A stretch of DNA of 43,988 bases from NP936 sp002726085 (GTDB lineage Bacteria; Acidobacteriota; Vicinamibacteria; Vicinamibacterales; UBA8438): assembly GCA_036012905.1 (NCBI GenBank), contig DASCQF010000146.1:1-43988 (forward strand), in the 5' to 3' direction. Under the pieces are notes generated by a model. The model was given only the letters and a program-made list of their open reading frames with translations, was not told the DNA's origin and ran no database searches. Shown here one piece after another: positions 34,168-42,316 of the stretch; within the stretch, counting starts at the first letter, position 1, and each line of letters begins with the position of its first letter. A program made the position numbers and the translations under genes.

Positions 34168-34783
34168 TGACGGCGGGTTTCGCGAGAGACCCGTCGAGTT
34201 GTGGCACTCGGATGTGTCGTGCGATGTGGAGCCGCCGATGGGGAGCATCCTGCGGATCGAGCAGGTGCCGACTTCTGGGGGCGACACGTTGTTTGCCAGT
34301 ATGTATGCCGCCTACGAGGCGCTGTCCGACCGCATGCAGCGGCTGCTTGGCGAGCTGACCGCGGTCCACGATGGGCAGCAGTACTACGTGGGACGCTACG
34401 GTGGCGGGAACCTGCGCGACGGGGCGTACCCGTCAGCCGAGCATCCGGCGGTGCGGACGCACCCGGTGACCGGTCGACTAGGGATCTACGTGGACGAAGG
34501 GTTCACGACCGGGTTCAAGGAGCTGAAGAAGGCGGAAAGCGACGCGCTGCTCGCCTTCGTGGTCAAGCACTGTGCGGCGCCCGAGTTCCAGTGCCGTTTC
34601 CGCTGGCGCCCGAGCTCGGTGGCGTTCTGGGACAACCGGTGCACGCAACACCTAGCCATCTGGGATTACTTTCCCGAGACACGCCACGGCTACCGGGTCA
34701 CCATCAAAGGCGACCGCCCGTTCTACGATGCAGCCAGCAGTGCGAAAGAGTACAAGGCGACCCAGTCTCGCCGTAGCCCGTAG
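34168..34783 (+). pseudogene. 5'-truncated TauD/TfdA-type dioxygenase
   Basis: The remaining part matches Fe(II)/2-oxoglutarate dioxygenases of the TauD family: ELWHSDVSCDVEPPMGSIL holds the first His and Asp iron ligands, GGDTLFASMYAAYEALSD follows, and WDNRCTQHLAIWDYFPETRHGYRVTIKGDRPFY gives the distal His and the 2-oxoglutarate Arg. A complete member has about 90-100 further residues before the WHSD segment. Here the frame upstream is not recognisable, and the only in-frame starts (TTG at 33983, ATG at 34067) precede unrelated sequence. The C-terminus runs into the CGTAGCC heptamer array, which supplies the stop codon. A short functional variant is not excluded. Confidence 0.65.
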
Positions 34784-34799
34784 CCCGTAGCCTGAAGCC
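34772..34799. repeat. Heptamer tandem repeat (CGTAGCC units, four copies)
   Basis: Three CGTAGCC units and one TGAAGCC run in register between the convergent TauD-type remnant and the DASS transporter. The unit matches that of the array at 26324. The stop codon of the TauD frame lies inside the second unit. Confidence 0.8.
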
Positions 34800-34805
34800 G
34801 GCGAG

Positions 34806-36272
34806 CTATCCTGTAAACAGTCCCACCACCGTGACCGAGGCCGTCACACAGACAGCGGCGCCAAGGGTCATCCAGATGCCGACCTTGGCCATGTCGCGAA
34901 TCGAGAAGTACCCGGCTGAATAAGGCAGGACGTTGGTCGGGCTTTCGGTGACGAGGATGAAGGCCAGCGTCGAGGTGAAGGCGGCGGGCGCCGCGATCGC
35001 CCAGGCATCGAGACCCAGGTCGAGCGCCAGCGCCAGCAGAATCGGCATGATCAGCGAGCCGGTCACCGTGTTGCTCGAAAAGAGCAGGTGGAGCAGCGCC
35101 ACCGCGATCACGATGACGAATGGACGCAGCAGCGACGGAACCAGGATGAGGTTGCCCAGCAGCACCTGCGCGAGCCAGCGGGCCGCGCCGGTCTCGAACA
35201 CCATCAGACCGAGCGACAGCCCGGCCACGATGAGCATGACGCCGCCCCAGTCCATCCCATCATGCGCTTCCTTCCAGGTCAGCACCCGTATCCCGGGCAG
35301 AAACAGCGTCACTCCACCCAGCAGCGCGACCGCCTGAATCGGCGGGTCGACCCGGTCACCCGTGAGGTCGGCGAAGTATGGCGTGATGAGCCACGCGATG
35401 ATGGTCAAACCGAAGATGGCCATCGTCTTCCGTTCGACCGGTGCGAGCGGTCCAAGGTGCGCGAGCTGCGCATCGATCTCGGCGCGTTCGTAGGGCAGCG
35501 CGTCGATCTCGGGCGGAAAGAGCCAGAGCAGCAACCGCCACCCAACCGGGACCATGAGCACCGCCGCCGGGACACCCAGCAGCATCCATTGGCCGAACGA
35601 GATCGACAGACCGGCGATTTCCTCCAGATAGCTGATCGCGATCAGGTTCGCGGCGGTGCCCGCCGGCGTCCCGATGCCGCCGATGAGCGGACCGTAGGCG
35701 CAGGAGATCATCAACGCGCGACCGAAGTTGCTCTCGAGCGGCTTGAGACCCGCGTCCTTGAGCACGCCGACCCCGAGCGGCAGCATCACCGCGGCCACCG
35801 CCATGTCGGTAATCCACATCGACAGCAGCGCGCCGACGGTCAGGAAGCCCAGCAGCACCCGGTCGGTGCGGGTGCCCGCCAGACGCAAGACATGCAGCAC
35901 CATTCGGGTGCCGAGTCCGGACCGCGTGAAGCCGGTCGACAGAAACAGGACTCCGATGAAGAAGACGATCAGGGGACTGCCGAACCCGGCGTTCACCGTC
36001 GAGGCAAAGTCGGTGATGCCGAAGGCGGGGATCAAGACGAGCACGAGCAGCGAGGTGGCGGGGAACGGCATCGCCTCGCTGACCCAGAGCGTGACCGCAA
36101 ACAGCAGAATCGCCAGACAGGTCTTGCCGTCGGCGGTCAGCGCGATCAGCTCGCCGTTGCGTTCGAGCGGCGCAGGCGTCGGCAGCAGATGCACCGCCAC
36201 CATGAGCACGGTCGCGCCCAGCAGCATCCAGACCGCCCGGCGGTCGTCCGGTCCTCCAGCGGTGTTCGTCAC
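34806..36272 (-). CDS. DASS-family (SLC13) sodium/carboxylate symporter
   Basis: This 488-residue inner-membrane transporter takes up di- or tricarboxylates, or a related anion, with sodium. Family features are WVSEAMPFPATSLLVLVLIP, the first hairpin/unwound region GTPAGTAANLIAISYL, and the second SSNTVTGSLIMPI with TESPTNVLPYSAG near the C-terminus. About eleven helices are visible. The substrate may be succinate-like dicarboxylates. It starts 7 bp after the stop of the short-chain dehydrogenase remnant and ends the long minus-strand unit that begins with DUF4159. Confidence 0.9.
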   Translation of the reverse strand: MTNTAGGPDDRRAVWMLLGATVLMVAVHLLPTPAPLERNGELIALTADGKTCLAILLFAVTLWVSEAMPFPATSLLVLVLIPAFGITDFASTVNAGFGSPLIVFFIGVLFLSTGFTRSGLGTRMVLHVLRLAGTRTDRVLLGFLTVGALLSMWITDMAVAAVMLPLGVGVLKDAGLKPLESNFGRALMISCAYGPLIGGIGTPAGTAANLIAISYLEEIAGLSISFGQWMLLGVPAAVLMVPVGWRLLLWLFPPEIDALPYERAEIDAQLAHLGPLAPVERKTMAIFGLTIIAWLITPYFADLTGDRVDPPIQAVALLGGVTLFLPGIRVLTWKEAHDGMDWGGVMLIVAGLSLGLMVFETGAARWLAQVLLGNLILVPSLLRPFVIVIAVALLHLLFSSNTVTGSLIMPILLALALDLGLDAWAIAAPAAFTSTLAFILVTESPTNVLPYSAGYFSIRDMAKVGIWMTLGAAVCVTASVTVVGLFTG

Positions 36273-36279
36273 GATGGTC

Positions 36280-36603
36280 CTACGCGCTCACGCGGACGCC
36301 GGCGGGACCAAACTCGGCCGCCGCGGCGCGGACGAGCTGCACGATGCCGGCCTTGGTCGAGGCATATACCGACTGACCCGGCTCCACCACCTGGGCGCGG
36401 ATCGACGAGAAGAGGATGATGCTGCCCCGGCCTCGCGCCGTCATGATCCGGCCAGCCGCCCGCAGCACGTGGAAGCTGCCCTTCAGGTTCAGCCCCACGA
36501 CCCGGTCGAACTCGTCGTCGGTGTAGTCGACAATCCGCTTGCGGACGTTCACGCCCGGCGTGCAGACGACCACGTCCAACGCGTCCCGCCGGTCGCTCGT
36601 CAT
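36280..36603 (-). pseudogene. Short-chain dehydrogenase remnant
   Basis: This 107-residue frame is the middle of an SDR enzyme. ALDVVVCTPGVNVRK corresponds to the NAG region (here TPG), YTDDEFDRVVGLNLKGSFHVLRAAG follows, and SSIRAQVVEPGQSVYASTKAG holds the catalytic Ser and YxxxK. The N-terminal Rossmann fold with its GxxxGxG motif (about 75 residues) is missing, and the chain stops at GVRVSA, before the last 80-90 residues of a normal SDR. Its ATG overlaps the stop of the symporter gene as ATGA, so it is still placed to be translated. Without the cofactor fold, activity is unlikely. Confidence 0.75.
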
Positions 36604-38003
36604 GACACCTCCACCGGTTTGTTGCGCGTTGCCATCATGGCCGCGAGCATCGCGGCCAGCGCCGCGCCAATTCCCAGCATTGCCGGATCGAGCCACACCA
36701 CCGCTCCATCCTCCGCCGTCGTCTGCACGACCGCCGCGACCGCCACACCGGCTGCGATCGACGCCAGGGCTTCCGGCGTGCGGACGCGGCGCGCATACAG
36801 CCCGACGAGCACCGGCACGAACAGGCTGACCGTGAGCAGTGTGTAGAAGAAACTCAGGACGTCGACGATCGAGTCGAACCACATCGCGACGATGATGCCG
36901 CCCACGCCACCCGCGACGGCGGCGACCCGCGCGACCCGCAGGACCTGCCGATCGCTCGCATCTGGCCGGACAAAGCGGCGATAGAAGTCTCTCGAGAGCG
37001 ACGTCGACAGCATGAACAGGATCGCATCGGCCGAGCTCACCTCGGCAGAGAAGACGGCGGCGAGCCCCAGTGCGCCGAGCAGAGGCGGCAGCGACTCGAG
37101 AAACAGCGTCGGGAGCGCGAGGTCGTGGTCCGGGAGCTCTGGCACGACCGTGCGCGCCATCATGCCGAGCAGTGCCATCACCGCCCCGGCGACCAGCAAT
37201 GCCGCGCCGTTCAGTCCGACGCCCAGCCTGACGGCCCGGTCGTCGCGCGCGCCATACACCCGCTGCAGGATGCCGGGTGACACGATGAACGACGGGCCCA
37301 GCATCGCCAGGTAGAACCAGCCGGACTCGCCACCGCGCCAGAAGTTCCAGTAGCCGTCGATTCCCCCGGTGGCGTCGTGCATCGACGAGAAGCCGCCCAC
37401 CGATCCGAGGAGCAACGGAAACACCACCGTGAACCCGACCACCAACACCACGAGCTGCACCGAGTTCACCCAGACCGAGGTCAGCAGTCCCCCGGCGGTG
37501 AAGTACACGGTCACCACGACGCCGCCAATGACCGAGCCGACCCAGCGGTCGAGCCCGGTCACGGCGTTGAGCACGAACCCCATCGCGATCAGCTGCCCCG
37601 CGAGAATAGCGAGGGTCCCGACCCAGAGCAAGATCGCGATTGTGGCGCGCACCTGACGGCCGTAACGGTGCTCGAGGAAATCGCCGACGGTGTGCAGGTC
37701 GTGGGCCGCCGCCAGACGCCGGAGCCGGGGGCCGAACCAGAAGGCGAGGACCATCGACCCGAGGCCGGCCGAGCCGACCCACCACCAGGCGCTCAAACCG
37801 TCGCGATACCCCAGGCCGGCTGCGCCGACGGTCGTGCCGGCGCCGAGGTTAGCCGCGAGCAACGTCGCGAAGATCAGTCCCGGTCCGAGACGGCGACCGG
37901 CCACGAAGAAATCGCTCGTCGACCGCACCCGTCGGCTAACCCACAGCCCGACGGTCATCAGGACGCCGGCGTAGAGCAGCAGTACGGTGAGGTGGAGATT
38001 CAC
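36600..38003 (-). CDS. SSS-family sodium:solute symporter
   Basis: This 467-residue inner-membrane protein has about twelve to thirteen helices. Family features are the N-terminal GRRLGPGLIFATLLAANLGAGTTVG, the WW-containing loop GLSAWWWVGSAGLGSMVL, and VFSAEVSSADAILFMLSTSLSRDFYRRF, the segment with the second sodium-site residues. The start is GTG at 38003, which overlaps the stop of the peptidase gene as GTGA, so translation is coupled. By its neighbours (P1 aminopeptidase and N-acyl-D-amino-acid deacylase) it may import amino acids or short peptides. The substrate is inferred only from context. Confidence 0.9.
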   Translation of the reverse strand: MNLHLTVLLLYAGVLMTVGLWVSRRVRSTSDFFVAGRRLGPGLIFATLLAANLGAGTTVGAAGLGYRDGLSAWWWVGSAGLGSMVLAFWFGPRLRRLAAAHDLHTVGDFLEHRYGRQVRATIAILLWVGTLAILAGQLIAMGFVLNAVTGLDRWVGSVIGGVVVTVYFTAGGLLTSVWVNSVQLVVLVVGFTVVFPLLLGSVGGFSSMHDATGGIDGYWNFWRGGESGWFYLAMLGPSFIVSPGILQRVYGARDDRAVRLGVGLNGAALLVAGAVMALLGMMARTVVPELPDHDLALPTLFLESLPPLLGALGLAAVFSAEVSSADAILFMLSTSLSRDFYRRFVRPDASDRQVLRVARVAAVAGGVGGIIVAMWFDSIVDVLSFFYTLLTVSLFVPVLVGLYARRVRTPEALASIAAGVAVAAVVQTTAEDGAVVWLDPAMLGIGAALAAMLAAMMATRNKPVEVS

Positions 38004-39097
38004 TGACCCGCCCGGAGGTCGCGGGCGGCCGGATACCCGGGGATGCCGGTGGCCGCGCGCACCGCACGCACGATGGCCTCCGCCATGACGTCGGCCGCCA
38101 GTGGACCGATGGTGCCCAGGCGTGGCGCCTCCGTCAGTGCACCGGTGGCGAGAGCGAAGATCGTGTCGCCGTCGCCGGGGGTGTGCGATGGGGCGATCGC
38201 CCGCGCGAAGCCATCGTGCGCCATTTGTGCCACCGCGGTGGCCTGGGCCTGCGTGAGGCGGGCGTTCGTGGCGACGATGCCAAGCGTGGTGTTTTCCCGG
38301 GGGCGGTCAGGACGGCTCCCGGCGCCGCGCAGCAAGACGCGCGCGTCGGCCAGACGCTGGCCGTCCTCGGTGCGGACTCCCGCAACGACCTGGCCGGTGG
38401 CCGGGTCGACGATGTCGCCGACCGCGTTCACCGCCACCAGCGCCGCCACGGTCAGTCCGCCGGGCAGCGTGATGGCGGCCGAGCCGACCCCACCCTTCAT
38501 CGCCCGATCCATGCCACGCGTCTTCCCGATCGTTGCGCCGGCGCCGGCGCCGACGTTGCCTTCGGCCACCGGACCGGCTGTGGCCGAGGTGGCCGCCTGA
38601 TAGCCGCACTCGGCCGTGGGCCGAATTGCCGGGTCATCGCCTACCGAGAGGTCGAAGATGGCGGCGCCCGGAACGATCGGCACGCGCGCCACACGCATGT
38701 CGTAGCCGATGTCCCGCTCCTCCAGATACCGCATGACGCCGTCGGCGCTCTCGAGGCCGAACGCGCTGCCACCCGACAGGACGATGGCATGGATCTCCTG
38801 CACCGATTTGGCGGGGTCGAGCAGATCGGTCTCGCGTGTGGCGGGCGCGCCGCCGCGGACGTCGACCCCGGCCACCGCGCCCGCTTCGACGAGAATCACG
38901 GTGCAGCCGGTCGGTCGCGCCGTCAGGGTGTGATGACCGACTTTGATCCCCTCGACCGCGGTCAGTCCCTGGTGGCTCTGGGCATCGGTGCCAGGGTGCA
39001 TCATCAGCCCTCCGGCAAGACAGGCGATCGAAGCGAGCAGCGGGCGCAAGGCCCGCATCGTGCGATGGCGCGCGTCGGGTCGGGAGAAAACGGTCAT
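38000..39097 (-). CDS. P1-family aminopeptidase (DmpA-like), secreted
   Basis: This 365-residue N-terminal-nucleophile hydrolase of the DmpA/L-aminopeptidase D-Ala-esterase type has a signal peptide from about residue 14 to 40. Family features are TAVEGIKVGHHT, then VLSGGSAFGLESADGVMRYLEE and GNVGAGAGATIGKTRG. The autocleavage site is ENTTLGIVATNA (268-279), where Thr270 or Thr271 would become the N-terminal nucleophile after self-cleavage. I chose the ATG at 39097 because the longer frame upstream has no protein character; ATG at 39058 is also possible. Relatives release N-terminal D- or L-residues, or beta-amino acids, from peptides. It is coupled to the SSS symporter by the stop/start overlap. 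Confidence 0.9.
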   Translation of the reverse strand: MTVFSRPDARHRTMRALRPLLASIACLAGGLMMHPGTDAQSHQGLTAVEGIKVGHHTLTARPTGCTVILVEAGAVAGVDVRGGAPATRETDLLDPAKSVQEIHAIVLSGGSAFGLESADGVMRYLEERDIGYDMRVARVPIVPGAAIFDLSVGDDPAIRPTAECGYQAATSATAGPVAEGNVGAGAGATIGKTRGMDRAMKGGVGSAAITLPGGLTVAALVAVNAVGDIVDPATGQVVAGVRTEDGQRLADARVLLRGAGSRPDRPRENTTLGIVATNARLTQAQATAVAQMAHDGFARAIAPSHTPGDGDTIFALATGALTEAPRLGTIGPLAADVMAEAIVRAVRAATGIPGYPAARDLRAGQ

Positions 39098-39191
39098 CGG
39101 GTATCGTTCCGATGATAGCGGAAAGCACCCGTCCTGAAAACGTGACCGGTTCCGGACGAGGGCCGTGTTCGTGGCGTGGACGGGACCGGGG

Positions 39192-40781
39192 TCAGCGCCG
39201 ACCCGGCCCGTAGAGCACGCGCCCCGGGCGCGCGCCCGTGTGTTGGCCGCCATCGACGACCAGTGTGCCGTTGACGAGCACGTACTCGATGCCTTCGGCA
39301 TACTGGTGTGGCTCGGCGAAGGTGGCGCGATCGCTCACGCTGGCGGCATCGAAGACCGCGATATCGGCGTGGAGCCCTTCCCGCAACAGCCCTCGGTCCT
39401 GCAGGCCAAGCCGTTGAGCCGTGGCGCCGCTCATCTTGCGTACCGCTTCTTCGAGCGTCAGCACACCGCGCTCCCGCACGTAGCGACCCAGCACGCGGGC
39501 AAACGTGCCGTATTCGCGCGGGTGCGGCACGCTCTGTCCAAACACCGACACACCGCCGTCAGACCCGACGGCCGTGGCCGGGTGCTGCATGATGCGCTCG
39601 ACGTCGGCTTCGTCCATCGCGTGGTAGATCGCGCGCGCGCCGCCGCGCTCGATGATGTCCATGACCAGCTCGGCCGCGTTGCCCATCGTTGCGTCGACCG
39701 AGCGGTCGGCGAGAATGTCGGCGAGGCTCTTGCCTTCCAACGACCGGTCCCACTCGCACAACCCGATCACCACGTTCTTGGGGTCGCCGCCGCCGCGGTC
39801 GTGCTCAATTCGGTAGACGATTTCCTCCTTGATGCGACGCCGCGTTTCCGGGTCTTCGAGACGTACGACCAGCTCGTCCCGGCCACCCGCCTGGGCCCAC
39901 TGCGGGACCAAGGCGTTGATCGATGTCTGCGACGCCGTATACGGATACTGATCCATGGTGATGTCGATGCCGCGGGCCCGGGCCGCGTCGACCAGGGCGA
40001 GGCTCTCGACGCTCTGCCCCCACATGTCGCGGCTGATCACTTTGTGGTGGGTCATCTGCACCGGGAGGCCCGCGTCCTCGCCGATCCGGATCGTCTCCCG
40101 GACCGACTCGAGCAGCCCCTGCGCTTCGTCGCGCATGTGCGAAATGTAGATGCCGCCGTGGGTCGCGACGACCTTGGACAGCTCGATGACCTCGTCGGTC
40201 GACGTGAAGCTCCCTGGCACATAGAACAGTCCGGTCGACAGCCCGAGCGCGCCCTCTTCCATCGCCTCGGCGACGAGCGCACGCATCCGATCGAGCTCGT
40301 CCGGCGTCGGCTCGCGGTCGTCAGCCCCGATCACCTCGCCACGGATCGTCCCCTGGCCCACGAAGACCGCCCAGTTCGGGCTGATGGCGGCCTCCGTCAT
40401 GCGCGCCAGATGCGCCCCGACCGGAAACGGCGAGCTGCCGTCGTTGCCCTCCGTCAGCGTCGTGACGCCCTGCAGCAGGTAGTTGTCGGCCGTCGGCACG
40501 TCGAAGATGCCCCGCACGGCGTGCGTGTGCGGATCGATGAAGCCCGGCGCGACGACGAGTCCTGCCGCATCGATGTCGCGACGCGCCACGGCGTCGGACA
40601 GATCTCCGATGCGCGCAATCCGATCACCGCGCACACCGACGTCAGCGCCGACCCATGGGTTGCCGGTACCGTCGACGACGCGGCCGCCGCGAATGATCAG
40701 GTCGAACGATTGCGTCTCCTGGGCGACGACCGGCGGCGCCAGAAGGACCAGGACCACGAGTAACAGGAGACCGCGCAGCAT
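39192..40781 (-). CDS. N-acyl-D-amino-acid deacylase (D-aminoacylase family), secreted
   Basis: This 529-residue amidohydrolase has a signal peptide (about 1-20). It should release free D-amino acids from N-acyl-D-amino acids or act on related amides. Visible features are the small beta-domain start DLIIRGGRVVDGTGNPW, the metal motif GFIDPHTHA (His85, His87), HMRDEAQGLLESVRETIRIGE, THHKV, and GSDGGVSV near the C-terminus. The ATG at 40781 lies just after a 15-bp tandem duplication that covers the stop of the upstream DUF4159 gene. With the P1 peptidase and two transporters downstream it makes a plausible D-amino acid or peptide salvage unit. Confidence 0.9.
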   Translation of the reverse strand: MLRGLLLLVVLVLLAPPVVAQETQSFDLIIRGGRVVDGTGNPWVGADVGVRGDRIARIGDLSDAVARRDIDAAGLVVAPGFIDPHTHAVRGIFDVPTADNYLLQGVTTLTEGNDGSSPFPVGAHLARMTEAAISPNWAVFVGQGTIRGEVIGADDREPTPDELDRMRALVAEAMEEGALGLSTGLFYVPGSFTSTDEVIELSKVVATHGGIYISHMRDEAQGLLESVRETIRIGEDAGLPVQMTHHKVISRDMWGQSVESLALVDAARARGIDITMDQYPYTASQTSINALVPQWAQAGGRDELVVRLEDPETRRRIKEEIVYRIEHDRGGGDPKNVVIGLCEWDRSLEGKSLADILADRSVDATMGNAAELVMDIIERGGARAIYHAMDEADVERIMQHPATAVGSDGGVSVFGQSVPHPREYGTFARVLGRYVRERGVLTLEEAVRKMSGATAQRLGLQDRGLLREGLHADIAVFDAASVSDRATFAEPHQYAEGIEYVLVNGTLVVDGGQHTGARPGRVLYGPGRR

Positions 40782-40782
40782 T

Positions 40783-40812
40783 CTTCGATCTTTCAATCTT
40801 CGATCCTTCAAT
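40783..40812. repeat. 15-bp tandem duplication between two genes
   Basis: CTTCGATCTTTCAAT at 40783-40797 is followed directly by CTTCGATCCTTCAAT at 40798-40812, one base different. It spans the stop codon of DUF4159 and the leader of the deacylase, so it has set their spacing. Confidence 0.75.
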
Positions 40813-41647
40813 GACTCATCGCATACACGATGATGTTGACGGTGATCTCGATCGCGAAGGTCGAGTATCGCAATGGGTAATACGGGCTCTCGGCCCATTC
40901 CCAGGCGTCGCCGATGTCCGTGTTCCAGTTGATGATGACCATCAACCGGCCATCCTCGTCGAAGATGCCGCGCACGTGCGGCTCGACGCCATCCGCTTCC
41001 CAGGTCCGCCCCCCTTGGGCATTGTTGATGGCGGGGACCTGGACGATCTCCTCGATGTGATAGACGGTGTTGAAGATCGGATGGTCGAGTGGAACCTCGA
41101 CAATCTGATACTCGGGCAGCACCCGTCTGATCTCGGCCTCGAAGTTCTCCCACTCCCAAGTGCCCCAGAAGTCGTCGATCATCAGGAACCCGCCGGCCAA
41201 CAGATAGTCGCGGAGCCCCTTCACCTCCGGTTCGGTCATGTACATGCTCCCGACCTCGAGGGCGTAGAGGAACGGAAACTTGCGAATGGAGGGATCGTCG
41301 AGCCGAACCGCGTTCTCACGCTCGTAGGCGTCGATGTCGACCAACCGCTCCAGGATCGTCAGAAACTGCCGGTCCGCTTTCGGAAAGTCGGTGCCCCATC
41401 TACTCCAGTACCGACCACCGCCGCTGTAGATGGCCCGCGTGAAGAAAAACTCGCGAGCGTCGGCGCTAGGTGCGGTGAGCGTCGGTCGCACATCCTCCCT
41501 GCGGAAGATGGCCTGACGCTGCGCGGAGGTCTCGAGTGTGACGCGCGGCTTCGGCGCCGCCCGCTCGGCCGCCCACAACGCTCCCCACGCGACGCCGATG
41601 ACCCCGGTCGAAATTACCACCGCGCGCGCGAGATGCCGTGACCACAT
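40808..41647 (-). CDS. DUF4159-family protein, membrane-anchored
   Basis: From the ATG at 41647 this is a 279-residue protein with an N-terminal helix (LARAVVISTGVIGVAWGALW) acting as signal or anchor. The main domain has FFFTRAIYSGGGRYWSRWGTDFPKADR, LYALEVGSMYMTEPEVKGLRDYLLAGGFLMIDDFWG and VYHIEEIVQVP, which is the DUF4159 pattern (a flavodoxin-like or glutamine-amidotransferase-like fold common next to MoxR operons). Its molecular role is unknown. The reading frame stays open far upstream, where it encodes a kinase fossil. I do not include that part. It begins the long minus-strand operon. Confidence 0.83.
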   Translation of the reverse strand: MWSRHLARAVVISTGVIGVAWGALWAAERAAPKPRVTLETSAQRQAIFRREDVRPTLTAPSADAREFFFTRAIYSGGGRYWSRWGTDFPKADRQFLTILERLVDIDAYERENAVRLDDPSIRKFPFLYALEVGSMYMTEPEVKGLRDYLLAGGFLMIDDFWGTWEWENFEAEIRRVLPEYQIVEVPLDHPIFNTVYHIEEIVQVPAINNAQGGRTWEADGVEPHVRGIFDEDGRLMVIINWNTDIGDAWEWAESPYYPLRYSTFAIEITVNIIVYAMSH

Positions 41648-41686
41648 GCGACTGCCCGGAGCGGTTCTAGAGGCAGCTTGCCCTGG

Positions 41687-41794
41687 CGCCACCACACGGT
41701 CGAGCTCGGTGTCGCGGTCCTGATGCACCTTGGCAACACCGCTTTCGCCGGTTACCTGATTTGGGCCAAGACGGGTACCGGGGCTCAGAGGCAT
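41687..41794 (-). pseudogene. Fossil of a Ser/Thr kinase N-terminus
   Basis: The frame reads MPLSPGTRLGPNQVTGESG and then VAKVHQDRDTELDRVVAP. Acidobacterial PknB-type kinases begin in a very similar way (PGTRLGPYEVT, glycine loop GGMGEVY, RDTELDRxVA). The glycine loop is eroded here: three or four residues are missing and GMGEVYRA has become GVAKVHQD. The catalytic part of the kinase is absent, and the frame continues into DUF4159. This is a relic, not a working start. Confidence 0.6.
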
Positions 41795-41947
41795 GACGCG
41801 CTGTGAGGGACTGGCCAATTATACGGGGAACAGTCGTGGAGACCGAGACCAGCGGCCGCTCGCGGGCCGGCGCGGACGCACGGATCGTGTGATAACTGCC
41901 ATGTGCGCCAATGGGTGCTGAGCCTCCCGCACCGTGCCGCTCGAGCC

Positions 41948-42163
41948 TTACCGATCGCTCGACGCGACAGACGTCACTCGACCTTCGTGGCGCTCCAGTG
42001 GCAGCAGCCCGACCAGATCCTCTACTGCCCACAACCGGTCCGTCACGCCAGCCGCCTGAGCCGGCGTCGTTCTCGGCGTCGAGTGGATCTTCACGAAAGT
42101 GTAGTGCATGAAGTGGAGCGCCACCGAGTGCGCGTGCATCTCGACTTTCTCGAGCATCGGCAC
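41948..42163 (-). pseudogene. C-terminal remnant of an IS1-type transposase
   Basis: A 71-codon frame reads EKVEMHAHSVALHFMHYTFVKIHSTPRTTP and then AAGVTDRLWAVEDLVGLLPLE. It matches the C-terminal end of the IS1-type DDE transposases common in Acidobacteria and Proteobacteria (KVENHxHxVAL, YNFVRIHKTLRxTPAMAAGLTDRLWSMEDIVAL). The DDE catalytic part and the zinc-ribbon N-terminus are not found in the sequence up to the next gene. No terminal inverted repeats were recognised. The rest of the 41.8-42.3 kb gap shows nothing else I can assign. Confidence 0.75.
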
Positions 42164-42316
42164 GCTGTTGTGGTCACCCTCCTCGACGGGCTACACTGGT
42201 GGTTCTCGGACGTGTTCGCTTCGTCCACTGGTCCACCGGCGATTGTGCCGAAGCCGGTCGTTCAATCTGAAGCATCCGCGCACAGTTTCCCGTTCTAGAC
42301 GGTTGAAAGAGGTTTC

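Noticed and set aside
35088..36419. 443-codon plus-strand frame opposite the DASS transporter
   Set aside because: It is Arg/Gln/His-rich antisense text. The minus strand encodes an ordinary transporter.
41647..41818. Longer N-terminus for DUF4159 (start at 41794 or 41818)
   Set aside because: The added residues match a kinase start rather than the DUF4159 family, and the hydrophobic anchor begins just after the ATG at 41647.
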